24,376 nucleotides of DNA from Oceanospirillaceae bacterium (GTDB lineage: Bacteria; Pseudomonadota; Gammaproteobacteria; Pseudomonadales; Balneatricaceae): positions 1 to 24,376 of the forward strand of contig DPHD01000007.1 in NCBI GenBank assembly GCA_003523085.1, in the 5' to 3' direction. How positions within the stretch are numbered: position 1 is the stretch's first letter; each line of letters begins with the position of its first letter. The position numbers and the translations under genes are program-made. Of the stretch, positions 1 to 7,534 are shown in pieces. Below the pieces are notes generated by a model, which saw nothing but the letters and a program-made list of their open reading frames with translations, was not told where the DNA came from and did not search any database.

Positions 1-263
1 TTGGCGTTGGTTAGGTCTCGTGGAGTCATGTATTGGGCCAGCTCGTTGGCGCCGGGACCCATTAATGTGACCTGCTTTTCGCAGCTGACATCCCATACTT
101 GTACGTTTTCGCACAAGTGCCAATAATCCACTTCTATACCCCGGAATGAAGTGGCCAGCAGGGTATGGTTATAAACCGTATAACCTGAGGCTCCCGCTGC
201 TTCTACGCGGCTACTAAACGGCGTACGACGTGTACGACGAGACATGGATAAATGTGGGCGCAT
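1..263 (-). CDS. DmdA/GcvT-family aminomethyltransferase-like protein (5' part only)
   Basis: This is the N-terminal 87 or so residues of a gene that runs off the left edge on the minus strand. The peptide has SRRTRRTPFSSRVEAAG, then YTVYNHTLL, then VQVWDVSCEKQV and a TPRDL block. That order is characteristic of the DMSP demethylase DmdA branch of the GcvT fold, a cytosolic tetrahydrofolate-dependent enzyme that demethylates dimethylsulfoniopropionate to methylmercaptopropionate. Two starts are possible. ATG at 263 has a GGAG eight bases upstream; ATG at 245 matches the usual family N-terminus (MSRRTRR) but has no Shine-Dalgarno sequence. The gene follows the oxidoreductase in the same direction after 115 bases, so co-transcription is possible. 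Family membership is fairly sure. DMSP as substrate is inferred from the N-terminus only, and related GcvT-like demethylases cannot be excluded. Confidence 0.72.
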   Translation of the reverse strand, partial: MRPHLSMSRRTRRTPFSSRVEAAGASGYTVYNHTLLATSFRGIEVDYWHLCENVQVWDVSCEKQVTLMGPGANELAQYMTPRDLTNA

Positions 264-378
264 GCAAGTCACTCCAATGCATAAAAAGTTAACCCATTCT
301 GCCTTCAATTGGCCTAGGCATCAAGTGCATGGGAGTGTAGATTGCGACCTAGAACTGTGCCGCTAGCGAAGTGAGGGC

Positions 379-3300
379 TTAGGCTGCATAGGCCTGCTCA
401 TCAAGGCTAAAACTGCGTAACTCAGCGGCCACCTGAGTCTTGGCTGCAGCCATGGACTCAGCTCTTACATAACCGTAGCCCCGCACTTTGTCGAAGTGCT
501 TAATAGTGGCCAATATCTGAGCTGCATTGGTGGCGTCGAGCTGCTCCAACAAGCGCTCAATTTGCGCCACATAATAACCCACAAAGGCTCGTTCTGCTTG
601 GCGTTCGCTGTGGTAACTGTAGGGGTCGATGGCAGTGCCACGAATACCCTTTAGCAGGCTTAATGGCTTCATTAACTTGAGCATCCAGCTCCCCATGCGG
701 TATTTATTAGGCTGGTTTAGGTTTTTATTCCAACCTGCAAAACCTAGGGGCGAAAGGTTAAGCGACAGCTTGTAGTTACCACTAAATTCCTTGTCCAGTT
801 GCGCCTTAAATCCAGGCTGGCTGAACAGTCGAGCCACTTCGTACTCATCCTTAACAGCTAACAACTTAAAGTAGGAGCTGGCCAAGACCTGCTTGAGTGA
901 TTGACTGAGGTTGGTAGTTGATTTGTCGTCGACCAGCTGCTGCCAGCGGCCCAATTGGTTAGTGTATCGGTCGGCTAAGGCCTGATTTTGGTAGCTCACT
1001 AAGCGCTGCGCACGGTCGGTGAGAATATCCTCGTAACTCGGTGCAGAAGGCTTGATCTGTAGTACTTGTGGTTGTTCTACACCCCTATGAGCTAACTGGC
1101 GGCCTAGGTGTAAGGCGCGTAGATTGGCGTCAATTGCCACACCGTTTAACTGCACTGCCTGCTCTAGGGCCGCTATCGAAACGGGTACTAAACCTTTTTG
1201 TACGGCAAAACCTAGGAGCATCACATTGGCAAAAATAGTGTCGCCCATTTGTTGTAATGCCAGTTTGTGAAAATCGAGCTGGTGGCGTTGAGAGGATACG
1301 TGAGACGCAATCAGGTCTAAACACTCGTCTTGCTTAAATTCAAAGTCGGCATCCTGTACAAAATTAGATACGGGGATTAGATGGCTACTAATCACCGCTT
1401 GGGTGTTTTGGCTGCACAGGCCTAACACGCTGGGCGCGACGGTAACCACCGCATCTGCCGCCAATAACAAGTCAGCACGACCTTCAACAATACGAGGGGT
1501 TGTGACTTGTTCCGGGGTGGCTGCTAAACGCACGTGGCTTAGCACTGCGCCGCCCTTTTGTGCCAAACCAGAAAAGTCTAGGGTCATAAAGGCGTTGCCG
1601 TCTAAATGTGCTGCCATGCCTAATAAAGCACCAATGGTGAGCACTCCAGTGCCACCCACGCCGGTCACGGCAATGTTGAAGGGCTGTTCTAGGCCCACAT
1701 GAGGCGCAGGTTCAGGTAGTGCCATTAACTCTTGTGACTGGGCTTTGGGTTTGCGTACTTGTGCACCTTCAATGGTGATGAAAGAGGGGCAAAAGCCCTT
1801 CACGCAAGACAAATCAGCATTACAGCTGGATTGGTTGATTTTGCGTTTACGGCCTAAGTTTGTGTCTAACGGTTCGATGGCCACACAGTTGGACTGCACC
1901 GAGCAATCACCACAACCTTCACAAATTTCGGGGTGGATCCAAGCTCGGGTTTTAATGGCTGCAACCTTGCCTTGTTTGCGTAAACGACGTTTTTCCGTAG
2001 CACAGGTTTGTTGGAAGACAATCACGCTTAACCCCTGCTGCTCGCGCAAACGTAGCATGATGGGTTCTAACTCGTCGCGATGTCCCAAGTAGGTGCCTTG
2101 TGCCAACTCAGATTGCTTAAATTCACTGGGGTTGTCGGCCAAAACGATAATCTCTTGCACCCCTTCGTGGTACAGCTGATGGGTGATTTGAGGCATGCTT
2201 AAATTGCCATCTACGCTTTGGCCGCCGGTCATGGCCACGGCGTCGTTATAAAGAATTTTGTAGGTAATGTTAGCGCCAGCAGCTAATGATTGGCGAATGG
2301 CTAAGGAGCCCGAGTGAAAATAGGTGCCATCGCCAAGGTTAACAAACTGGTGGGCTTCGTCGGTAAAGTGGGCGCAACCAGCCCACATGGTGCCTTCGCC
2401 ACCCATTTGGCTAAAGGTTTCGGTATTTCTGTCCATCCACTGCACCATAAAGTGACAACCAATGCCTACTGCAGCACGGCTACCCTCGGGTACTTTAGTG
2501 GAGGTGTTATGGGGGCAACCAGCGCAGAAATAGGGTGTGCGGCTAACCGGTGCCAACATCTGAGAACTGGCCGCATGTTGGGCGTCAATGCGCGCTATTT
2601 GGGCCGTTAAGTGAGCTTTTGTGTCGAGGTCTAGGTCGAGTTTGAGTAAGCGCTGGGCGATCACCTTGGCCACCATGGGCACATCAAGCTCTTTGTCTAA
2701 GGGCAATAGGCTCCGGTCTAACTCATCAAACTTGCCGATGATGCGGGGGCGATTTTGGGTGCGCCAGTTGAATAGTTGCTGTTTGATTTGGTTTTCGATC
2801 ATTTCACGGCGTTCTTCAACGATAAGAATTTCTTCTAAGCCTTCAGAAAAAGCTCGAATACCCTGAGGCTCAAGGGGCCAAGGCATGCCTACTTTATATA
2901 CGCTAATGCCCATTTGGGCGGCCTGTTGGTCGGTGAGGCCGAGCTCGTGAATGGCTTGGCGAGTTTCTTCGTAGGATTTACCAGAAGCAACAATGCCAAA
3001 GCGTGGCTTAGCTGAGGCTAAGGTAACGCGGTTAAAGCCGTTGGCGCGGGCAAAAGCTAGGGCCGCATACCCTTTGTGATTCTGCAGACGCGAATCTTGC
3101 TGCATACGATCATCGGGCCAACGTAGGTTAAGGCCGTCAGATGGAATGTCAAAGTCGTCAGGTATAACAAACTCGATGTCTTCGTGGGCTAAATTCACTG
3201 CCGCGGTGGTTTCTACGGTTTCTGAAATCACTTTAAACCCTACCCAGCAACCACTATAGCGAGACATGGCAATACCGGCTAAGCCCATCCAAATGTATTC

Positions 3301-3858
3301 GTGAATGGAGGAGGGGTAGAGTACCGGCATGGTGGATGACATAAAGGCATGGTCGGATTGGTGGGGCACGGTAGAAGACTTGGCGCCATGGTCGTCGCCC
3401 GCCACACACAAAACACCACCATGGGGTGCGGAACCTGCAGCGTTGGCGTGTTTAAATACATCGCCACAGCGGTCCACTCCTGGGCCTTTGCCATACCACA
3501 TGCCCACTAAGCCATCGAATTTAGCGTCTTTGGATAAATGTAGTTGCTGCGATCCCCACACCATAGTGGCAGCCAATTCTTCATTGACACCCGGCTGAAA
3601 ACGAATATTGTGCTGCTCTAAGTAAGCCTGTGCTTGCTGCAATGTTTTGTCCAACAAACCCAGTGGCGACCCACGGTAACCACTAATAAAACCACCGGTA
3701 TTTAAACCGGCTGCTTTATCGCGCCGCACCTGCGCCATGGGGATGCGTGCTAAGGCTTGCACACCACTCATGTAAACTTGGCCAGACTCTTGGCGGTAAC
3801 ATTCAAACAGGTCTTCAGGCTGGTGGGCGAGTGGGATGGTCATAGTGGTAAATCTCAC
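379..3858 (-). CDS. Indolepyruvate ferredoxin oxidoreductase, single-chain (IorA-IorB fused type)
   Basis: This 1159-residue cytosolic enzyme is expected to decarboxylate aryl or branched 2-oxoacids oxidatively to acyl-CoA using TPP and Fe-S clusters. The N-terminal pyrimidine-binding domain contains SGYRGSPLGLLD (near residue 60). A CAGCPHNTST block lies near residue 444. The TPP/Mg site GDGTYFHSG lies near 507, with the downstream Asn in ILYNDAVAMTGGQ. Ferredoxin-like cysteines occur as CEGCGDC near 643 and CNADLSC...GFC near 678. A gamma-subunit-like domain starts with VTGVGGTGVLTIG near 731, and a C-terminal DUF6537-type extension follows. The length fits the fused proteobacterial family (about 1150-1200). 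It is divergent from an Lrp-family regulator, a common arrangement for amino-acid-derived 2-oxoacid catabolism. The stop (TAA) is at 379-381. The exact oxoacid specificity is not readable. Confidence 0.92.
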   Translation of the reverse strand: MRFTTMTIPLAHQPEDLFECYRQESGQVYMSGVQALARIPMAQVRRDKAAGLNTGGFISGYRGSPLGLLDKTLQQAQAYLEQHNIRFQPGVNEELAATMVWGSQQLHLSKDAKFDGLVGMWYGKGPGVDRCGDVFKHANAAGSAPHGGVLCVAGDDHGAKSSTVPHQSDHAFMSSTMPVLYPSSIHEYIWMGLAGIAMSRYSGCWVGFKVISETVETTAAVNLAHEDIEFVIPDDFDIPSDGLNLRWPDDRMQQDSRLQNHKGYAALAFARANGFNRVTLASAKPRFGIVASGKSYEETRQAIHELGLTDQQAAQMGISVYKVGMPWPLEPQGIRAFSEGLEEILIVEERREMIENQIKQQLFNWRTQNRPRIIGKFDELDRSLLPLDKELDVPMVAKVIAQRLLKLDLDLDTKAHLTAQIARIDAQHAASSQMLAPVSRTPYFCAGCPHNTSTKVPEGSRAAVGIGCHFMVQWMDRNTETFSQMGGEGTMWAGCAHFTDEAHQFVNLGDGTYFHSGSLAIRQSLAAGANITYKILYNDAVAMTGGQSVDGNLSMPQITHQLYHEGVQEIIVLADNPSEFKQSELAQGTYLGHRDELEPIMLRLREQQGLSVIVFQQTCATEKRRLRKQGKVAAIKTRAWIHPEICEGCGDCSVQSNCVAIEPLDTNLGRKRKINQSSCNADLSCVKGFCPSFITIEGAQVRKPKAQSQELMALPEPAPHVGLEQPFNIAVTGVGGTGVLTIGALLGMAAHLDGNAFMTLDFSGLAQKGGAVLSHVRLAATPEQVTTPRIVEGRADLLLAADAVVTVAPSVLGLCSQNTQAVISSHLIPVSNFVQDADFEFKQDECLDLIASHVSSQRHQLDFHKLALQQMGDTIFANVMLLGFAVQKGLVPVSIAALEQAVQLNGVAIDANLRALHLGRQLAHRGVEQPQVLQIKPSAPSYEDILTDRAQRLVSYQNQALADRYTNQLGRWQQLVDDKSTTNLSQSLKQVLASSYFKLLAVKDEYEVARLFSQPGFKAQLDKEFSGNYKLSLNLSPLGFAGWNKNLNQPNKYRMGSWMLKLMKPLSLLKGIRGTAIDPYSYHSERQAERAFVGYYVAQIERLLEQLDATNAAQILATIKHFDKVRGYGYVRAESMAAAKTQVAAELRSFSLDEQAYAA

Positions 3859-4001
3859 GCAATAATTGATGGTGTAGTGGCTCAGTATGGCGTATGTAGA
3901 GAGAAATTAATTTGCGTATGTATACATGAATGAGCAATAATTGAGTATAATTTTTCTAATTTTAGTATAAAAATAGGATGTATATCCTACAAAGGTAAAG
4001 T
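3859..4001. promoter_or_regulatory. Divergent control region between oxidoreductase and Lrp-type regulator
   Basis: This 143-base AT-rich gap holds several repeated elements. GCAATAATTGA occurs directly repeated at 3859-3869 and 3934-3944. GCGTATGTA is repeated at 3890-3898 and 3914-3922. The second copy runs into the perfect palindrome ATGTATACAT at 3918-3927. On the plus strand TTGAGT (3941-3946), a 16-base spacer and TAGTAT (3963-3968) form a plausible sigma70 promoter for the regulator. Repeats spread over about 130 bases suit the multi-site, cooperative DNA wrapping known for Lrp/AsnC octamers. That the neighbouring Lrp protein binds here is inference. Confidence 0.5.
3974..3989. promoter_or_regulatory. 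Inverted repeat between -10 element and lrp-type start codon
   Basis: TAGGAT and ATCCTA are perfect 6-base arms separated by GTAT. The repeat sits just after the proposed -10 element (3963-3968), over the expected transcription start and 12 bases before the ATG at 4002. A protein bound here would block transcription of the regulator, so it is a reasonable autoregulatory operator. The assignment is by position and symmetry only. Confidence 0.4.
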
Positions 4002-4475
4002 ATGAAGTTAGATGTCTTCGATATTAAGATATTGCAGCAATTACAAAAAGATGCCAGCCAATCTGTACAGGTGGTGGCTGATCTGGTGGGCTTGTCGCAC
4101 ACGCCCTGTTGGCGGCGTATCAAAAAGCTACAAGACAGTGGCGTTATCAGTGCTAATGTGGCGTTAATAGACGCTAAAAAAGTAGGCCTTGGAGTGGTGG
4201 TGTTTGTTACCGTTAAACTCAACAGCCACGATGAGCAATTGTTGATGCAATTCGAAGAAGCCGCCGTCGCCATGGACGAAGTGATGCAGTGTTACATCAT
4301 GTCTGGCGACGTGGATTACTTATTACGCGTGGTGGTGCAGTCCATAGAACAGTATGAACAAACCCTAAAGCGTAGGTTGGTAAACCTGCCAGGGGTTGCG
4401 GCACTGAATTCTAGTTTTGCCTTGAGAGAACTCAAAAACCAACACTTGTTACCATGGCAATTGGTGTCTGCCTAG
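4002..4475 (+). CDS. Lrp/AsnC family transcriptional regulator
   Basis: This 157-residue regulator has the standard family layout. An N-terminal winged helix-turn-helix starts with LDVFDIKILQQLQKDAS, and its recognition helix lies around LVGLSHTPCWRRIKKLQDSG (residues 27-46). A C-terminal RAM ligand-binding domain follows, with the GDVDYLLRVVV strand near residue 100 and the terminal LPGV...SSFALRELK block. Lrp-type proteins form dimers to octamers and respond to amino acids or their 2-oxoacids. It is divergent from the indolepyruvate oxidoreductase, so local control of that gene, probably with autoregulation through the repeats in the intergenic region, is the simplest reading. An AAGG Shine-Dalgarno element precedes the ATG. 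The stop lies three bases from the stop of the convergent transporter gene. Confidence 0.93.
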   Translation: MKLDVFDIKILQQLQKDASQSVQVVADLVGLSHTPCWRRIKKLQDSGVISANVALIDAKKVGLGVVVFVTVKLNSHDEQLLMQFEEAAVAMDEVMQCYIMSGDVDYLLRVVVQSIEQYEQTLKRRLVNLPGVAALNSSFALRELKNQHLLPWQLVSA

Positions 4476-4478
4476 TGC

Positions 4479-5525
4479 TTACCCCTTGTAGCGTAACGCA
4501 AGTAAACCGCCAATGATGATACAAGCCAGCGTAACTATGGCGTTGACGGCAAGGACGGAAATTCCCGATAAACCTGCCCCTACAGAACAGCCGCTGGCAA
4601 TCACTGAGCCCAACCCCATGAGAGTGCCCGCAACTAAGTAGCGGCTCATTGGGTGTTGCGCATCGAAGCCTTGTAGCTTGAAGTCGCGCCGCAGCAAAGT
4701 AATTACTGCAGAGCCGACAAAACAGCCCACTAACAGGCCGGCACCAAGCCGCACAAAAGGCGCGTCTAAGGAAAAAATAGTGATCAGATTTTGGGCTGCA
4801 GGTGCACTAAAGGTAATGCTCTGCGGCACCATGGCGCCAAAACTATGGTAGGCCACAAAACTAGTGGCGTGCCATGCCACAGCAATGGCTAAACCCACAA
4901 GCAATGCGCCGCTTAGTTGCGCCCAGGCGCGTTGTTTGATGAGTGGTAGCGCACAAAGGCCCACCATGATCAGGCCGACGACGGCATAGTGTGATTGTGC
5001 CAAGGGTAATACTTCATACAGTTGGCTGGTGGGCCAATCTAAACGCCATAAATCCTGCGCCTGGTTGCGCAATGATGTGAGCTGGCCGCCATAGGCGAGC
5101 TGGGCGGTGAGGGCAAAAGTGATGAAGGTAAACAACGAACGCAGGTTGCCTGAAGCAATCAAAACGAATTGCCTAGAGCTACATCCACGGCTTAATACCA
5201 TACCAAACCCAAACATCAGTCCACCAATGATAGGCCCGCTGAGGCTGGCGTCGGAGGCAATGATTTGTGCTTCGCTAATGTCGCTGGCGTCGCCTTGTAA
5301 CAGCAGTTGAGTGGCCAGTAGGGCTATGCCTAAACCTAGCAGCCAGGTGAGGCTAGAAGGGCCCATTTTAAAGTGGGATACATCGACGACTAATTTGCGT
5401 AGGCAAAAGTGACTTAGGCTGGCGCCCACACCAAAGGCTAAACCCAAAATTAAGCCTAGATATAGTTGTAACGGTTGCATGCCAATGTCGGAGATGAGTT
5501 GCTCGTAGTCCATAAAAAATGCCAA
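4479..5525 (-). CDS. YeeE/YedE (TsuA-like) family membrane transporter
   Basis: This 348-residue integral membrane protein has about nine or ten hydrophobic segments. It belongs to the YeeE/YedE family, whose characterised members (TsuA/YeeE) import thiosulfate by passing it between conserved cysteines. Three cysteines sit in matching contexts here: C41 in SLSHFCLRK, C115 in LSRGCSSRQF and C313 in ASGCSVGAG. The C115 and C313 loops are the pseudo-symmetric GC motifs of the two family repeats. The start is uncertain: ATG at 5525 has no clear ribosome site, and in-frame ATGs follow at 5513 and 5480. It lies downstream of the DsrE-family gene on the same strand and beside the sox cluster. Import of thiosulfate, or of sulfur for cytosolic use, is therefore likely; the substrate is inferred. 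Confidence 0.85.
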   Translation of the reverse strand: MAFFMDYEQLISDIGMQPLQLYLGLILGLAFGVGASLSHFCLRKLVVDVSHFKMGPSSLTWLLGLGIALLATQLLLQGDASDISEAQIIASDASLSGPIIGGLMFGFGMVLSRGCSSRQFVLIASGNLRSLFTFITFALTAQLAYGGQLTSLRNQAQDLWRLDWPTSQLYEVLPLAQSHYAVVGLIMVGLCALPLIKQRAWAQLSGALLVGLAIAVAWHATSFVAYHSFGAMVPQSITFSAPAAQNLITIFSLDAPFVRLGAGLLVGCFVGSAVITLLRRDFKLQGFDAQHPMSRYLVAGTLMGLGSVIASGCSVGAGLSGISVLAVNAIVTLACIIIGGLLALRYKG

Positions 5526-5586
5526 TAATTAGTGTGGCTTAATTATAAGACGTCCGCTGCTACAAATCACCCCTTGTGGTGTCAGA

Positions 5587-6021
5587 CTATGGCCGTAGGT
5601 AGATATAGCCTTGCTGCTGCAGGGCAACGAGGGCGGGCAATCCAGCTTTAACCACATCTTCCTCTGCCACGTCATATAAGTCGTCTATTGTAAGCTGGTA
5701 TGCAGCGACGGTATTGCCACAAATTAAAAACTGCACATCCTGCAATTTTAGGTTGTCCAGGGTGATTTGTTTGCTGCTGTCGGACGTGGCGCTAATAAAA
5801 TACTCCAGTGACGGCCCGTGGATCACCACTTTAATATCTAACTGGTCTTCGTCAAGGGCTTCTAAGTGGTTATTAATATTGGTAAACGTAGCATTCATGC
5901 GGCTTTGGTCGGCATAGTTGACGTGATAAACCACTTTTTGCGGGGCGTAGCTATCAGCCCAAGAGGCTGTAGGTAGGCAGAGTAAAAGGCACGCTGTAAG
6001 CAAAAAGCGGTAGTTTTTCAT
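5587..6021 (-). CDS. Secreted DsrE-family protein
   Basis: The ATG at 6021 is chosen over an in-frame ATG 33 bases upstream, because AGGA lies nine bases before it and a typical signal peptide begins there (MKNYRFLLTACLLLC, cleavage probably after ASWA, residue 22). The 144-residue product has the DsrE/F-like pattern VVIHGPSLEYF (residues 65-75) and VQFLICGNTVAAYQL (96-110). C101 is the only cysteine left in the mature protein; family members use such a cysteine to carry sulfur as a persulfide. The C-terminus, VVKAGLPALVALQQQGY, is the usual family ending. It is transcribed away from soxC, with the YeeE-type transporter 61 bases downstream. A role as a periplasmic sulfur carrier for Sox or for the transporter is inference. 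Confidence 0.82.
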   Translation of the reverse strand: MKNYRFLLTACLLLCLPTASWADSYAPQKVVYHVNYADQSRMNATFTNINNHLEALDEDQLDIKVVIHGPSLEYFISATSDSSKQITLDNLKLQDVQFLICGNTVAAYQLTIDDLYDVAEEDVVKAGLPALVALQQQGYIYLRP

Positions 6022-6214
6022 GTTTTTTGGTCCTGTTTGGGGCTCATATAACAAGATAGCATAGTTTCGTAGTAGCGGATTTCGTCCTTTTATATAAATA
6101 AATTATATAAGCTTATGCTTTATAGTTTGTTTTGGAATATGCTACTTTAGTTGCTTGTAATGTTTGACGCGGATTCAGTATGCTACCAGTATTGCCTGAT
6201 TAAGCGACTTATTT
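6022..6214. promoter_or_regulatory. Divergent control region between dsrE-like gene and soxC
   Basis: This 193-base region separates the dsrE-like/yeeE pair from the sox operon. TATGCTA occurs three times: inverted at 6057-6063 and direct at 6138-6144 and 6179-6185. The last two are extended to TATGCTAC and lie 41 bases apart, about four helical turns. An AT-rich block at 6088-6112 contains the self-complementary octamer TTATATAA twice (6090-6097 and 6103-6110) and could give -10 elements on either strand. The three TATGCTA copies are candidate sites for a shared sox regulator; nothing in the window identifies that protein. Confidence 0.42.
6164..6192 (+). promoter_or_regulatory. Possible sigma70 promoter of soxC
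   Basis: TTGACG at 6164-6169 is followed after 17 bases by CAGTAT at 6187-6192. The -35 element is good; the -10 element is weak but keeps A2, A5 and T6. It would place the transcript start about 15 bases before the soxC ATG. One TATGCTAC copy (6179-6186) fills the end of the spacer, where an activator or repressor could contact polymerase. Confidence 0.35.
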
Positions 6215-7534
6215 ATGACTACACCCAGCACTAAACAGCTTCTGCAAACTATGCAAGATGCCAGTGAGCATTTAACCACTAATGATCGCCGTGACTTTTT
6301 ACGTCGTGGCGTGAGTTACGTTGCTGGTGCAGCTGCCGTTGGCGGGGCAAGCATCGCCACAGCGTCTGGCCTTAGCACTAACTTACCTCCTAATGAGCCT
6401 CAATGGGGTCGTCAATTAGGCACTGGTGTGGTTGAAAATCCGTACGGCTTGCCCTCACGACACGAATCCCAGGTGGTGCGCCGTACCGTACCTTGGCTCA
6501 CCGCGGAATCAATATCCTCGATTAGCATGAGTCCAATTCAAGACCTAAAAGGTATTATCACTCCTAACGGACTGGTGTTTGAACGGTACCATGCAGGTGT
6601 GCCCGACATTAACCCTGATGAACACCGGTTAATGATTCACGGTTTAGTCGACAATCCGCTCATTTTCACCATGGAAGACCTGATGCGTTTTCCATCGGTG
6701 TCAGAAATTAAATTTATAGAATGTCCTGCTAACGGTGGTATGGAGTGGCGTGGTCCTCAAATGGAGGCCTTGCAGTTTACCCACGGTATGTTGAGTTGTT
6801 GCGAATGGACCGGGGTACCGCTAAAAGTGTTGTTGGATGCCGCAGGCATTCAAACAGAAGGCAAGTGGATTCTCGCCGAAGGCGCCGACGGCGCACATAT
6901 GAGCCGCTCTATCCCGATTGAAAAAGTTCTCGACGATACCTTAGTCGTTTATGCTCAAAACGGTGAAATGTTACGCCCAGAACAAGGTTACCCACTGCGG
7001 TTATTGAACCCTGGCTGGGAAGGTAACACCTCTATTAAGTGGTTGCGTCGTATCGAAGTGGGTGACAAACCTTGGCACCATCGCGAAGAGACCTCCAAAT
7101 ATACCGACCTTATGGAAGATGGTCGCGCCCGTCGTTTTACCTTCGTGCAAGAATGTAACTCGGTCATCACTAGCCCCTGCCCAGAGAACCCGATTCGTCG
7201 CAAAGGCTTTTTAGAAATTGAAGGTTTGGCATGGACCGGACGTGGAAAAATCAAAGGTGTAGATGTTTCCTTTGACGGTGGTGTTTCTTGGCAACCTGCA
7301 CAACTCAAAGGTTTGGTGTTAGATAAAGCGCTAACGCGTTTTAGTTTGATGACCCAATGGCAAGGTGAGCCATGGCTGATTCAAAGTCGAGCTTACGATG
7401 ACAGCGGTTATGTACAACCCACCTTAGCCCAACTTAGAGAGCAACGCGGCGTGAATTCTATTTACCACAAAAACTCAATTCATACATGGCAAGTGGCCCC
7501 AACTGGAGAGGTGAAAAATGTTCAAATCACCTAA
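6215..7534 (+). CDS. soxC: Sulfane dehydrogenase subunit SoxC (molybdenum cofactor)
   Basis: The product has 439 residues and is the sulfite-oxidase-fold half of periplasmic SoxCD, which oxidises the sulfane sulfur held on SoxY and passes six electrons to cytochrome c. A Tat signal, DRRDFLRRG (R25-R26) followed by a small hydrophobic stretch, fits export of a folded molybdoprotein. The Mo ligand is expected to be C170 in FIECPANGG. Further family blocks are YAQNGEMLRPEQGYPLRL, PGWEGNTSIKWLRRI and the C-terminal dimerisation part beginning near RRKGFLEIEGLAW. It is the first gene of the plus-strand sox run, and its 3' end overlaps soxD by 17 bases, so the two are translationally linked. The ribosome site before the ATG is weak. 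SoxC presence predicts full oxidation to sulfate without stored sulfur. Confidence 0.95.
   Translation: MTTPSTKQLLQTMQDASEHLTTNDRRDFLRRGVSYVAGAAAVGGASIATASGLSTNLPPNEPQWGRQLGTGVVENPYGLPSRHESQVVRRTVPWLTAESISSISMSPIQDLKGIITPNGLVFERYHAGVPDINPDEHRLMIHGLVDNPLIFTMEDLMRFPSVSEIKFIECPANGGMEWRGPQMEALQFTHGMLSCCEWTGVPLKVLLDAAGIQTEGKWILAEGADGAHMSRSIPIEKVLDDTLVVYAQNGEMLRPEQGYPLRLLNPGWEGNTSIKWLRRIEVGDKPWHHREETSKYTDLMEDGRARRFTFVQECNSVITSPCPENPIRRKGFLEIEGLAWTGRGKIKGVDVSFDGGVSWQPAQLKGLVLDKALTRFSLMTQWQGEPWLIQSRAYDDSGYVQPTLAQLREQRGVNSIYHKNSIHTWQVAPTGEVKNVQIT

Noticed and set aside
3962..4273. Minus-strand open frame of 103 residues across the lrp promoter and coding region
   Set aside because: Low-complexity Thr/Cys-rich composition, no family resemblance, antisense to a clear Lrp gene.
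5566..5583. CACC/GGTG hairpin after the dsrE-like stop as terminator
   Set aside because: A four-base stem without a T-tract in the direction of transcription; the downstream yeeE-type gene is probably co-transcribed.
6088..6112. TTATATAA repeats as a plasmid-type origin or IS target
   Set aside because: Only two short copies in an ordinary divergent promoter region; no replication gene, DnaA boxes or element ends nearby.
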